Assembly: GCF_026168555.1 (NCBI RefSeq)
Contig: NZ_CP092471.1
Coordinates: 2,490,501-2,554,500 of the forward strand
DNA from: Qipengyuania spongiae
GTDB lineage: Bacteria; Pseudomonadota; Alphaproteobacteria; Sphingomonadales; Sphingomonadaceae
Length of the DNA: 64,000 bases
Direction of reading: 5' to 3'
Part shown: positions 54,885 through 63,834 of the stretch, in pieces
How positions within the stretch are numbered: position 1 is the stretch's first letter
Layout: the number at the start of each line of letters is the position of its first letter
Notes under the pieces: generated by a model
Databases searched by the model: none
Told to the model about the DNA's origin: nothing
Seen by the model: the letters and a program-made list of their open reading frames with translations, nothing else
Translations under genes and position numbers: made by a program

Positions 54885-55634
54885 ATGCTGCCCTTCCTCA
54901 AACCGCGTCCCAAAGTGCCGGCCACCGCGTCAGGCGAGCGCGTCTATGCGATCGGCGACATCCATGGCGAATACGAACTGCTGAGGAAGCTGCTCGAGCG
55001 GATCGCCAGCCATTGGGAAGCCTCGGACCAGAGCGCCACCGACGTACGGCTCCTGTTCCTGGGAGACATCATCGATCGCGGGCCGGCCAGCAAGCAGTGC
55101 CTGCGCTTCATCACGCAATTATCTTCGCTCAATGGCGTGACCTGCCTCAAGGGCAATCACGAGGACCTGCTGCTTCGCTCGATGGCAGGAGACAGCGACG
55201 CGCAGAGCATCTGGTTGCAGAATGGCGGCGATGCGACACTCGCCAGCTATGGTATCGCCCTGCCCCGTTCGGACGAGGACTCGTTCGATTTCGGGGAGCG
55301 CGTGAAGGCCGCTATTCCGCGCAAGCATGTCGCCATGCTGGAAGCCGCGCCGACCCATGCGCAGAGCGGCGGCTATTTCTTCGCCCATGCCGGAGTCCGG
55401 CCAGGCACTGCATTGAACCGGCAGGACGATTTTGACCTCTTCTTCATTCGCGAGGAATTCACCGGATCGACCGCCTGGCACGGCGCGGTGGTGGTGCACG
55501 GGCACAGCGTGGTTGACGAGGTCGACATGCGCGACAACCGGATCGCGATCGATACCGGCGCCTATCGCACGGGCAAATTGTCGTGCATCTGTCTCGACGG
55601 GACCAGCCGCCAGATTTTGACGGTCCGGCGCTAG
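54885..55634 (+). CDS. Metallophosphoesterase (serine/threonine phosphatase-like)
   Basis: A 249-residue protein with the calcineurin-like motifs GDIHGEYELL, GDIIDRGPAS, GNHED, HAGVRPG and VVHGHSV, which bind the two metals. It resembles PrpA/PrpB-type bacterial protein phosphatases and diadenosine tetraphosphatase relatives. ATG at 54885 follows GGGAGAAGCG. It is convergent with the SleB gene, overlapping by 4 bases. It could control EPS tyrosine/serine phosphorylation, but this is inference from location. Confidence 0.87.
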   Translation: MLPFLKPRPKVPATASGERVYAIGDIHGEYELLRKLLERIASHWEASDQSATDVRLLFLGDIIDRGPASKQCLRFITQLSSLNGVTCLKGNHEDLLLRSMAGDSDAQSIWLQNGGDATLASYGIALPRSDEDSFDFGERVKAAIPRKHVAMLEAAPTHAQSGGYFFAHAGVRPGTALNRQDDFDLFFIREEFTGSTAWHGAVVVHGHSVVDEVDMRDNRIAIDTGAYRTGKLSCICLDGTSRQILTVRR

Positions 55635-56842
55635 AACAGCAGGTCCGCGGCCTGCGATCCGCCGGACAGGCACCGGCTGGTCGAAGCCTTGGGCCAGCGA
55701 TTGCAGTCCCAGTAGGCTTGCCTCGTGCGGTTGCGCAGCTCCTGGACGAAAACGAAAGTCGGCGCGGTCTGCGAGACGGTCTCGCGAGTCAATCGCGCAG
55801 GCGCCGCCGCCGTATCCAGCCAGCCAGCCACCCGGCATTCCGCGCGACCGGCGCACATTTCCAACGCATCGAGCGCCCAGCGACCTGGTTGTACCTTGGG
55901 ATCGAGGGCCAGTTTCAGCACTGGCACCTGCGGCAGTTCGATCCGCGTCGCGACATCGGTCGCGACCGTCACCGACGGCGTCTCCGTTACCGCGGCTTCA
56001 CCGGTTGCCAGTGCAGCTTCCTCCTCCGACAAGGGAGTTTCAACCACCGAATGCGCATTCGTGTAGCTCGCCAATTGGGCGATGCGAGGCTCGATGCTGG
56101 TCGGAATACCTCCGAATGCCGCGCCCGTGCCCCAATAGCCGTTCCAGCGGAAGAACAGATGGGTGCGCACCGCGGTTATCTTGTCGAGACTGTTGCTCCA
56201 GTATGGGAGCACCCAGTCGGTGTGGTAATGAGTAGCGAGGCCGACGCGCGGTTCCACCTTGCCGTCGATCATGGATGCCGCTCGCGTCCTGGCGCTGGCG
56301 AGTGCCGACGCGGATGGGCGCCAGCGCAGCATAGATCCGTCGCAGGTAAAGCTGAACTGGCACCCCGTCTGCCGCTCGGCGCCTTGGAACACGACCGCGC
56401 AGACCGAATTGGGCCAGGCGGGATGCCGCACGCGGTTCAGAATGACCTGCATCACGGGGAGCTGATCGTCCGCGCCGGCCCCGGCTTCGTACAACGCGGC
56501 GATGGCGAGGCATGTGATGGCCCTCTCGAGATCCTCGCCCGTCAGGCGAGAGCGGAAGGGTCGCGCCGCGACCACCTTGGCGCTCGAGAATGGCCGCGCC
56601 GCGTTCATTTCGCGCGCCGTCTCCGGCTCGACCGGCAGCAATTCCTTTTCGGGCGCGACGGCATCGGGCAAACCGACCTGAGGCAGAGGCGGCGGCGGGC
56701 CGTTCGCGATCGCAATTTCCTCGTTCTCGAACTCCCCTCTAGAATAGAGCTGGACTGCAACCGCGACGATCGCGAGCAGGATGAAGGCCGCTGCTGCGGC
56801 CCACAGGATGGGGCGTTGGGTCAAGGCGTCCATACGGTCCAT
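55631..56842 (-). CDS. SleB/CwlJ-type cell wall hydrolase, membrane-anchored
   Basis: The 403-residue protein has a transmembrane anchor at about residues 12-32, a Pro/Glu-rich spacer, and a SleB (Hydrolase_2) domain at about 105-235 (LAIAALYEAGAGADDQLPVMQVILNRVRHPAWPNSVCAVVFQGAE, CQFSFTCDG). The C-terminal 150 residues are of unknown fold with several cysteines (CAGRAECRV, WDCNR, SRCL). SleB-type enzymes are lytic transglycosylases. A muralytic enzyme in a polysaccharide locus may open the wall for export machinery. A start at an internal ATG (56833) is also possible. Confidence 0.82.
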   Translation of the reverse strand: MDRMDALTQRPILWAAAAAFILLAIVAVAVQLYSRGEFENEEIAIANGPPPPLPQVGLPDAVAPEKELLPVEPETAREMNAARPFSSAKVVAARPFRSRLTGEDLERAITCLAIAALYEAGAGADDQLPVMQVILNRVRHPAWPNSVCAVVFQGAERQTGCQFSFTCDGSMLRWRPSASALASARTRAASMIDGKVEPRVGLATHYHTDWVLPYWSNSLDKITAVRTHLFFRWNGYWGTGAAFGGIPTSIEPRIAQLASYTNAHSVVETPLSEEEAALATGEAAVTETPSVTVATDVATRIELPQVPVLKLALDPKVQPGRWALDALEMCAGRAECRVAGWLDTAAAPARLTRETVSQTAPTFVFVQELRNRTRQAYWDCNRWPKASTSRCLSGGSQAADLLF

Positions 56843-56860
56843 GCCGAATGCAGTTCCGGT

Positions 56861-57886
56861 TCAGCGCCGAACCGGGGCAGCGTCCGCGCCGACGCGAGTA
56901 GCGGAGCGCGGGAAGCCATAGCGCGGTTCGCCTTGCGCAGGGCGGGTCAGCCATTCTGTAAGAAACCCGCACGCCCAACCAAGATGCATGATGCCTGCGG
57001 CCACTCCGGAGGCATAGCGCCAGCCGCCACCGGTACGATGACCGACGAGGATGCCTGCGCCAAGGCTGAGCAAGAGCCACGCGATCGCCGGAACCGCGAA
57101 CAGCCAACTGATCGGAGATAACAGAGCCAGCGCCAGCGCAGCAGGAACGGCCAGCGGAAGCGCCTGCCGCAGTCGCAGGCCGGTGCGATGACGCCTCACG
57201 GTACGCGCCCGGCCTACGCCATACCGAAAATATTGCCGCCACAGCGCGAGCGGTGTGCGCCGGGGAAAGTAAATCAGCGCCGCTTCGGGCTCCAGGAGGA
57301 TGCGGCCACCGGCCGCCGCCTGGCGGTGGTCGAACTCGGCATCCTCGTTGCAGGGCATCGCTTCGCAATAGCCGCCCAGCCGTTCGAACAAGGCGCGGTC
57401 CATCAGTGCGTGATGGCCGTGTTCGACGAAACGCCGCTCTCCCAAATGGCGATGCGCCGATCCGCCGGTGCCGAGGACGCTGTTCTGCGCCGCGGCCACG
57501 GCCAGCTGAAACCCATCGCGACCGCGGGTGGTCATCGGTACAACGACCGCGCTCGCATCCCGCGCCTTAGCAGCTTCGAGCAGAATGGCGGCGTAGCCAT
57601 CCGGATATTCGCAATGGGCGTCGATCCGCAGAATCCAGTCGAAGCGACTGCCGAAGCGCCGCACCGCAAGATTGACGCCCGCGCTTTGAATCCGATCCGG
57701 ATTGTCGAGCAGGCGGACCGGCTTGCCGGCCGCCTCGTAGCGCTCGACGATGGTGCGGCTGCCGTCGGTGCTGCCTCCATCGGCGACCACGATCAGGTCG
57801 ATCGAGGGGTCCCGCAGCATCTGGTTCAGCAGACGCTCGAGATTGGCTGCCTCGTCGAGACAGGGAATGATGGCCAGAACGCTCAT
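56861..57886 (-). CDS. Family 2 glycosyltransferase (ExoA-like)
   Basis: A 341-residue protein from the ATG at 57886 with the GT2 fold: AIIPCLDEAANL, VVADGGSTDGSR, and a metal-binding RIDAH (in place of DXD). C-terminal hydrophobic helices at about 240-310 suggest membrane anchoring, as in ExoA-type beta-glucosyltransferases. It transfers a sugar from a nucleotide donor to a lipid-linked EPS intermediate. The ATG overlaps the stop of the preceding glycosyltransferase gene by 4 bases (ATGA). Reading further upstream is open but lies inside that gene. Confidence 0.88.
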   Translation of the reverse strand: MSVLAIIPCLDEAANLERLLNQMLRDPSIDLIVVADGGSTDGSRTIVERYEAAGKPVRLLDNPDRIQSAGVNLAVRRFGSRFDWILRIDAHCEYPDGYAAILLEAAKARDASAVVVPMTTRGRDGFQLAVAAAQNSVLGTGGSAHRHLGERRFVEHGHHALMDRALFERLGGYCEAMPCNEDAEFDHRQAAAGGRILLEPEAALIYFPRRTPLALWRQYFRYGVGRARTVRRHRTGLRLRQALPLAVPAALALALLSPISWLFAVPAIAWLLLSLGAGILVGHRTGGGWRYASGVAAGIMHLGWACGFLTEWLTRPAQGEPRYGFPRSATRVGADAAPVRR

Positions 57887-58995
57887 CGGTGGACTGTTTC
57901 CGCCAGAGTGCGGACCAATGCGCGGCAATCTTCGTCGCCCGCGACAAGCTTGCTGCGGTCGATGCGCAGCGCCGCGGTCTGCAAGACGTAAAGCGCCTCC
58001 ACGGTGAGAGCGAGGATCTTCTCTCGCGCATCGTCGGCGGAGGAGACCAGAAGCCCCGCATCGTTCGCTGCCAGCCAACGACCCACCTCGACATCGTGCA
58101 TCGCGATCGGAACGACTCCATAGGCGAGCGGTTCGTAAAGCCGGTTGGGAAGGAGCCAGCTGCTGTTCAGTCCATCCTCGAACCAGTCGACCGTCCAAGC
58201 GAGATGGCAGCGGCCGTAGAGCTCGGGAAGATCCTCGTAGCGATAGGCGCCGTGATAGGTCATGCCCGGTGTCGCGCCGACGACTTCCGCGAGATGCGGC
58301 AATTCCGCCGGTGACGGCTTGCCCGCGACCAGCACCTCCACTCTCCCGCTGGAAGCAGCGGCAAGATGCGACAGAAAATCGAGCGTCCGGCGACAGCGCA
58401 GCATTCCGAACCACCCGATCCTGACCGGCAGCGATGGTTCGTGTGCGGTCGGCTCGGGTGCCCACGACGCATCCTCGCGCAGAAGCAGCTTGTTTTCGAC
58501 AAGCTCGACCGGCGCGTCCAGCGTAGTGTCGGCGAAGTGATTTTCGACGAACGCGGTCGAGGAGGTCAGCAGCAGATCGACGCGCCTCAACAGCGCGCCC
58601 TCCACGACCTGGATCGCTCGCGCAGCCAACCCCGATCCGACCAGCGAGCGGTGGATGTCGAGGCATTCATACACCAGTGGCCGTTCGCCGACCAGGATGC
58701 GGGCAATCGCCAGTTGCTCGAGATTGCGCGCGCAAACGGTATCGCATCTCTCGAAGTAGCGGGCGAGCGGACCATGGAAGATCGCGGTGCGCAGCGTCGA
58801 GAAAGCACGACGGGCAAAGGCAGCATCTTCGGCCCGCCCGAGATTTAGCGGCTTGTATCGGGCCATGGCAGGGCTCACCACATCGTCACGGCAGAAGCCC
58901 GCGACGACCACCGACGCGCCGCCACGCACGAACATCTCGCACCGCCGCGCGACCGCGGGGTCGTTCAGATTGTGAACCAGATAGCCAATTTTCAT
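57883..58995 (-). CDS. GT4/GT-B type glycosyltransferase
   Basis: A 370-residue protein with an N-terminal Rossmann-like domain (MKIGYLVHNLNDPAVARRCEMF) and a C-terminal domain with a glycogen-synthase-like arrangement: WFGMLRCRR, YRYEDLPELYGRCHLAWTVDWFEDG and LPNRLYEPLAYGVVPIA (donor-binding glutamate). This is GT-B family 4/1-like. It is encoded directly before the GT2 gene, so both act in the same EPS repeat-unit assembly. Confidence 0.82.
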   Translation of the reverse strand: MKIGYLVHNLNDPAVARRCEMFVRGGASVVVAGFCRDDVVSPAMARYKPLNLGRAEDAAFARRAFSTLRTAIFHGPLARYFERCDTVCARNLEQLAIARILVGERPLVYECLDIHRSLVGSGLAARAIQVVEGALLRRVDLLLTSSTAFVENHFADTTLDAPVELVENKLLLREDASWAPEPTAHEPSLPVRIGWFGMLRCRRTLDFLSHLAAASSGRVEVLVAGKPSPAELPHLAEVVGATPGMTYHGAYRYEDLPELYGRCHLAWTVDWFEDGLNSSWLLPNRLYEPLAYGVVPIAMHDVEVGRWLAANDAGLLVSSADDAREKILALTVEALYVLQTAALRIDRSKLVAGDEDCRALVRTLAETVHR

Positions 58996-59150
58996 CGGGG
59001 AGCCTTTGGACGCTGTTATTGACAGTGATATCGCCCTGCGACAAGTTCAGGCTCGAGCCGGTGCCGCGACGGTACACTTGCACTGGTCCAACGGGTCGCA
59101 CAGGGGCTCCCCCCTGAGGGTGGTCCGGAAAAGAGGGGATTGGCTGAAAT

Positions 59151-60452
59151 ATGTCGTTCGTGGCTCCAATGCCGAAACGCACGATCGCCCGGCGGATGCG
59201 CTGCCTTCTTCTGTGCGCCAGCGTTTTCGTGGGCGGAAATCCGGTTCTGGCACAGACCAATGATCCCTTCGCCTCGATCATAAATCAATATCGACCCGAA
59301 TTCGCCAAGCCGCCGATCATTGTCGGCGGGTTTGAAGTGCGTCCGCGCATCGAATTCGATGTCGAGGGTATAGACAATGTATTCGCTTCGGACGTCGTCG
59401 ACAGGAACGATGTCACATTGTCCCTGCGCCCGGCGGTGCTGGTGAGCGATCGACGTCCCGACCGCGAATTGACACTCAATCTCGACGCGGCCTTCGCAAC
59501 CTTTCTTGACAACACCGTTTCCGACCGGGTCCAGATCGGTGCCGACGGCCTTGGTCGCTTCGGCCTCGGGACGCGGACTCGTCCCTTTGTCGGCTTCAGT
59601 TTCCGGCAGAACGATACGCAAAGCCGCCAGTTTCCTGATTTGTCGCTGACCGCTCAGCCCATCAGGCTGACGTCGATCGGTGGCAATGCGGGTGTGGATC
59701 AGGAATTCGGGCCCATCACCGCCACCGCCGAGGCGCGTTATCAGAACACCAGCTACCGCGACGAAATAATCGGCGACTCGCTCAACCTCATTCCAGGCTT
59801 CGAAGATTTCGAAGTCGCGAGCGGTCGGTTGCGGCTCGCCTATTCGGTCAACCCGGCGCAGCGAATCTACGTCGAGGGCGAGATCAACGACCGTAAGTTC
59901 GACGTGAACCCCGGCAGCATCGGAGCCGTGCCTGGTCTGCTGGTAAACCGATCATCCGACGGGTTTGGCTTGCGGGCGGGCTATGCGCGTCAGATTACCG
60001 AGATTCTGCTGTTCGACGCGAATGTAGGCTATTTGCGCCAGCAATATGACGATCCGGCGATCTCGACCGTCTCCTCTTTTTCCTTCGACGCCGACCTCGT
60101 CTACAGCCCGAGCCGGCTGACGCGCGTCCGCTTGAGCGCCGGGCGTTCGATCGACGACACGGTCAATCAGTTTTTCAACGGCCTACTCCGGACAGAAGTG
60201 GGTCTTGGTGTAGAGCACGAACTGCGCCGTGACTTTCTGTTGTCGGCGGAAGGACGCTACAGCACCATCGATCCGCGCGCATCGGGAGGCGCGACCGCGT
60301 CGGATATCGAGGAATTCCAACTCTCGGGATCGGCTCGCTATCTCATTTCGCCGTCCTGGACGGCACGCTTCAGATTGTCATACTTTGACCGCAACGCGAC
60401 GTTTGGAGGATCGCAGCTACGCGGGTTGTTAGGACTTACCTACTATTTCTAG
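59151..60452 (+). CDS. Outer-membrane beta-barrel protein of the EPS locus
   Basis: The 433-residue protein has a signal peptide ending in VLAQ (about residue 35). Regular alternating amphipathic strands run through the mature region (VEIDN, RIYVEGEINDRKF, LLSAEGRYSTI), and it ends in the aromatic LGLTYYF, as outer-membrane barrels do. It matches the outer membrane beta-barrel family found in sphingomonad EPS loci, probably the outer-membrane part of polysaccharide export. ATG at 59151 or 59169 are both possible; GAAATATG precedes the first. Confidence 0.82.
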   Translation: MSFVAPMPKRTIARRMRCLLLCASVFVGGNPVLAQTNDPFASIINQYRPEFAKPPIIVGGFEVRPRIEFDVEGIDNVFASDVVDRNDVTLSLRPAVLVSDRRPDRELTLNLDAAFATFLDNTVSDRVQIGADGLGRFGLGTRTRPFVGFSFRQNDTQSRQFPDLSLTAQPIRLTSIGGNAGVDQEFGPITATAEARYQNTSYRDEIIGDSLNLIPGFEDFEVASGRLRLAYSVNPAQRIYVEGEINDRKFDVNPGSIGAVPGLLVNRSSDGFGLRAGYARQITEILLFDANVGYLRQQYDDPAISTVSSFSFDADLVYSPSRLTRVRLSAGRSIDDTVNQFFNGLLRTEVGLGVEHELRRDFLLSAEGRYSTIDPRASGGATASDIEEFQLSGSARYLISPSWTARFRLSYFDRNATFGGSQLRGLLGLTYYF

Positions 60453-60516
60453 AAGATAATTTAAGACGTTCTTAACGATTCCACTAGAGAGTCGATACGA
60501 TCATCGGGGGGGAAGC

Positions 60517-60732
60517 ATGTCCAAGGTTCTGGTCGCAACGCAGTCCGCAACTGTGTCTTTCACTTCGTCAGTGGCTCTCGACAATCCCTGGGTCCGATCC
60601 CGTAACCTGACCCGGTTCGATGACGGGCACCGCTCTGACGAAAAGTTCAGTCAGCCCGTACGCCTCTTCGTCGGCCTTGCGGCCGCGGGCGCCGCCTGGC
60701 TCATACCGATAGGGCTAGTCCTTGCTTTTTAA
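60517..60732 (+). CDS. Small single-pass membrane protein in the EPS locus
   Basis: A 71-residue protein with a soluble N-terminal half and one C-terminal transmembrane helix (LFVGLAAAGAAWLIPIGLVLAF). A GGGGGGAAGC ribosome site precedes the ATG at 60517 by a few bases, which supports translation. It lies between the barrel and exoY-like genes on the same strand. I recognise no family. Confidence 0.7.
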   Translation: MSKVLVATQSATVSFTSSVALDNPWVRSRNLTRFDDGHRSDEKFSQPVRLFVGLAAAGAAWLIPIGLVLAF

Positions 60733-60893
60733 GCGAAATCTGATTTTGGTTCCATTCTGATACAACCTTTTTTAGGGTTAAGTTTTCCTTTACGAATCGC
60801 AGTTGGCAACTTACCTTCTTTGCCGCAGTGCAGCATGACAGCGAACACAATGTTCCCGCTATCGTTGCCCTGTAGCTTGAGGAAGGCGAAGCG

Positions 60894-61577
60894 ATGATGC
60901 ATCAACCCGTCCAGAAAGCGGACTATCTGGCTCCGGCGATCCAGGAAAGCGGTCGGCTGATTTCGGCCGATCCGCTGGAAGTGCGCGTGCTCGACATACT
61001 CGGCGCCTTGGTCCTGGGCATCGTATTCCTGCCTTTGATGATCTTCATCGCCGTGGCTGTCTTTGCCGCCGATCCGGGCCCGATATTCTTCAAGCAGAAG
61101 CGGATCGGCCGAAACGGCAAGGTGTTCGATTGCTACAAATTCCGCACCATGGCGGTCGACGCGGAAGCGCGGCTCGCGGACGTGCTCGCTCGCAATCCAG
61201 AAGCCCGGGGCGAATGGGGTCGCGATCACAAACTGCGCAACGATCCTCGCATCGTCGGCATTGGCGCTTTCCTTCGCAAAAGCAGCCTCGACGAGCTTCC
61301 GCAGCTGTGGAACGTCCTCAAAGGGGAGATGAGCCTGGTCGGACCTCGGCCAATCGTCGAACCGGAGGCCCGCCGGTATGGCAAGTACCTCGCCTATTAT
61401 TGTTCGGTGCGTCCCGGGCTCACGGGCTTGTGGCAGATCAGCGGGCGCAACGATGTCAGCTATCGGAGGCGGGTAGCCTTCGATGTCGTTTATGCACGCA
61501 AGGGCAAAGTCGCCGATAATGTGAGAATCCTGTTGCTGACCGTTCCCTCGGTTCTGGCCAGCAAGGGTTCGTATTGA
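60894..61577 (+). CDS. Initiating sugar-phosphate transferase (ExoY/bacterial sugar transferase family)
   Basis: A 227-residue protein with an N-terminal transmembrane segment (about 33-60), then [47 protein letters not shown] and [19 protein letters not shown]. These are the motifs of the polyprenyl-phosphate galactose/glucose phosphotransferase family. It starts assembly by transferring a sugar-1-phosphate to undecaprenyl phosphate. Upstream is AGGAAGGCG; the first ATG at 60894 is followed by another. It is shorter than WbaP, lacking its N-terminal helices. Confidence 0.92.
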   Translation: MMHQPVQKADYLAPAIQESGRLISADPLEVRVLDILGALVLGIVFLPLMIFIAVAVFAADPGPIFFKQKRIGRNGKVFDCYKFRTMAVDAEARLADVLARNPEARGEWGRDHKLRNDPRIVGIGAFLRKSSLDELPQLWNVLKGEMSLVGPRPIVEPEARRYGKYLAYYCSVRPGLTGLWQISGRNDVSYRRRVAFDVVYARKGKVADNVRILLLTVPSVLASKGSY

Positions 61578-61651
61578 CCTCTTTGCGTCAGTTTGCGCGT
61601 TAACCAAAAGCATGGCACAAGGCTGCCGCACCGAATGGGGAGACACTGAAG

Positions 61652-62374
61652 ATGGCATCGCAGCCCACCGGCCAGCTGCCGCACTATCAGCGCCACTTCG
61701 CGACCTACGTGGTTGGCTCGCTGGTGGTGGTTCTTTTGCTGGTCTCGTTTTTCGAGAATGACCGCCGCGGCCTTCTCTTCACCAACCTGCCCGAAGCCTT
61801 CGCCGCGAACGAATTCGATCAATCGGGCCAGAGCTACAGAATCGCTTTCGGCACTTTGCCGAGCAGCGGTATCGGGGCTCGGCGTACGATTCCTCGGCGA
61901 CCGGCAGGTGTGCTCCCGGCGAGTTCGAGCAGTAGCCCCGCAGGCGCTTCAGGCGTTCCCGGCAATGCGCTCGCTCCGTCGGCGGGGGTCACCTTGCCCA
62001 CTTTCGGTTCGTCCGAGCAATTGGGGGTAGCCGATCTTCCGCCGTCATTTGTCGGTAACGGCCCGATAGGTCTGCCGCCCATCGGCGGAACCGCGCCGCC
62101 AATCGGGGTGCCCGGAAACCCTGGTGGCGAGAACCCCGGTGGCGAGAACCCTGGAGGCGAGAACCCCGGTGGCGAGAACCCCGGTGGAGAAAACCCCGGT
62201 GGCGAGAACCCTGGCGATCCTGGCACACCCGTCGATCCGGTCGATCCCCCCGTCCCTGCCGTACCCGAACCGGCAAGTTGGCTGTTGATGATCCTGGGGG
62301 TCGGTGTGATCGGCCAGGTCCTGCGACGCCGGGCTGACTCGACGGAGAACATGTCCGGGCTGACACCAGCCTAA
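61652..62374 (+). CDS. PEP-CTERM protein with N-terminal anchor and GENPG repeats
   Basis: The 240-residue protein has an N-terminal hydrophobic helix (about 19-31, TYVVGSLVVVLLLV), a Pro/Gly/Ser-rich middle, seven to eight GENPG repeats at about 156-188, and a C-terminal sorting signal near 204-229 (PEPASWLLMILGVGVIGQVLRRR). PEP-CTERM signals are recognised by exosortases and are linked to EPS production. ATG at 61652 has GGGGAGAC upstream. It follows the ExoY-like gene by 75 bases, so it may be the surface-displayed partner of the polysaccharide. No exosortase gene is visible in the window. Confidence 0.85.
   Translation: MASQPTGQLPHYQRHFATYVVGSLVVVLLLVSFFENDRRGLLFTNLPEAFAANEFDQSGQSYRIAFGTLPSSGIGARRTIPRRPAGVLPASSSSSPAGASGVPGNALAPSAGVTLPTFGSSEQLGVADLPPSFVGNGPIGLPPIGGTAPPIGVPGNPGGENPGGENPGGENPGGENPGGENPGGENPGDPGTPVDPVDPPVPAVPEPASWLLMILGVGVIGQVLRRRADSTENMSGLTPA
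62119..62215 (+). repeat. Tandem GENPG repeat (15-base unit)
   Basis: A run of near-identical 15-base units GGCGAGAACCC(C/T)GGT encodes repeated GENPG in the PEP-CTERM protein. Only silent or single-base variation is seen between units (GGTGGC, GGAGGC, GGTGGA), so copy number may vary between strains. Confidence 0.85.
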
Positions 62375-62378
62375 TCCG

Positions 62379-62846
62379 CTAGATTCGCGGTTTGATCGCG
62401 AGTCCGCCCGAGCGGCCGAGAACGTCCATCCCCAACAGTGGCCGCGGAAGATTCTCGACGATCAAGACCCGCATATCCCGCATGGTGATCGTGTCCGCAA
62501 CGACCGTCCCGATGCGACCGGTCTGCACTTCGATCTCGCCTCCCACGGTCTGCAACCGAGTCGAGCCGTCGATCACGACACCCAGGGCACGAGCCAGTCG
62601 GGGGTCGATGAGTGTATGACTGGCTCCGGTATCCACCAGAAAGCGCACCATCCGGCCGTTCGCCACCACTGGAACATAAAGTCTGCCATCCACGCCGAAC
62701 ACCACGGGTATGGTGCGAGAGCCATGGCCAGGACTCGTCTCGGCCCGCATCGCCGCTGGCGACGCGGGCGTGGCATCGGCGAAGAGGAGCGCGGTCCCCC
62801 CGGTCAATGCGAGCGTTGCGGTCAGGATGCTACCGAGGTCGGACAC
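62379..62846 (-). CDS. Retropepsin-like aspartic protease (clan AA)
   Basis: A 155-residue protein with a short N-terminal hydrophobic segment (residues 7-30) and a single retropepsin-like domain with the DTGAS active site at about 70-75 (FLVDTGASHTLIDPRLARALG), as in TIGR02281-type clan AA peptidases. These act as homodimers. It begins at GTG 62846 and converges on the PEP-CTERM gene, 4 bases from its stop. Its substrate is unknown. Confidence 0.82.
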   Translation of the reverse strand: MSDLGSILTATLALTGGTALLFADATPASPAAMRAETSPGHGSRTIPVVFGVDGRLYVPVVANGRMVRFLVDTGASHTLIDPRLARALGVVIDGSTRLQTVGGEIEVQTGRIGTVVADTITMRDMRVLIVENLPRPLLGMDVLGRSGGLAIKPRI

Positions 62847-62877
62847 GATCCCGTGCTATACGGGCAAAGGGTTACCT

Positions 62878-63801
62878 TCAGGTTGACTGATGTCCACGCG
62901 CCTTGCCGGATTTCAGCTTATGCACATGCCACCGCATAGCCAGCCAGCACAAACCAAGAAGGATAGTGAGGATGGCGATATCCGCTGCGGCGCTCAGATA
63001 AGGCCAACGCGCCGAAGCAGCATCCTCGAAGATAACGTAGGTCGGATGCTCGATCCGGTAGCCCGCATTGCGATAGAGGCGTTCGAGCCCCCCCGGCAGC
63101 GCAGCGCGACGAACCACGCCGGTGACCTCGCGCCGTTCGGGGCGGCGCTCCGGCGCTATTCTGTCCTGGTCAATCCATCCTTGCTCGCCGAGCGAAGGCG
63201 GTCGCGGCACTTCGAGGAACACCTGAACGCCCGTGTCGTCAACGTCCGAAGTCAGGGGTACCACATAGAGTTCGCGCCCGGTCACCACAAACCGTTCGAT
63301 GTAGAAACCGACACGGTTTGTGAGGGTCCATGCACGCGCGCGCACGCGGGTTCCGTCGGCTACCGCGACGCCGCTGACTTCCAGCACTCCGCTGGGCCTT
63401 TCGCTGTCACCGGTGCCACCGATCCTGAGGCCTAGAACGGCGAGGACGAGCGAAACGATAGCCGCAAAAATGGTCAGACCCGCAAAAGTCTTGAGCACGA
63501 CGATGTCGCTGATGCGCAAGCTCCTGCGAATCAATGGCTCACCCGCTTTGCGTCTGCGCCACAACCGTACAGCGATCAGAATGATGAAAGGCAGCGACAA
63601 AAGGAAGACCACCAACGCGATCGTCGCGACGGGGAACATGCGGTCGAAGGTGCGGAACTGCCATTCCGCAAGGAGGCTGAACAATCCCGAATAGGCATAA
63701 GCCTGCCATACCAGGATCGCGGTTACGAGAACCGCCCAGGCAATCGCGATCCATGCGATCGCACGAAGTGAAAACTTCCCCCTGTTTCGCGCTTCCGCCA
63801 G
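62878..63801 (-). CDS. Membrane protein, probably starting at CTG
   Basis: In the frame of the ORF that has TTG at 63684, the reading continues upstream without a stop to CTG at 63801, and then to a stop at 63835. The added 39 residues (from AEARNRGKFSLRAIAWIAIA onwards) form a good transmembrane helix. AAGGGGGG lies about 7 bases before the CTG, as a strong ribosome site. With it the protein is 307 residues, with N-terminal helices, a soluble beta-rich middle (roughly residues 140-245) and a C-terminal helix. A TTG start at 63684 is the alternative. No family recognised. Confidence 0.6.
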   Translation of the reverse strand: MAEARNRGKFSLRAIAWIAIAWAVLVTAILVWQAYAYSGLFSLLAEWQFRTFDRMFPVATIALVVFLLSLPFIILIAVRLWRRRKAGEPLIRRSLRISDIVVLKTFAGLTIFAAIVSLVLAVLGLRIGGTGDSERPSGVLEVSGVAVADGTRVRARAWTLTNRVGFYIERFVVTGRELYVVPLTSDVDDTGVQVFLEVPRPPSLGEQGWIDQDRIAPERRPERREVTGVVRRAALPGGLERLYRNAGYRIEHPTYVIFEDAASARWPYLSAAADIAILTILLGLCWLAMRWHVHKLKSGKARGHQST

Positions 63802-63834
63802 TGTATTGCCCCCCTTTTGAAAAAAGGACCGCGA

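Noticed and set aside
61614..61628. Sigma-54-like TGGCAC...TGCC before the PEP-CTERM gene
   Set aside because: PEP-CTERM genes are often RpoN-dependent, but the GG-to-GC distance here is one base shorter than the strict 10-base spacing, so a functional -24/-12 promoter is unlikely.
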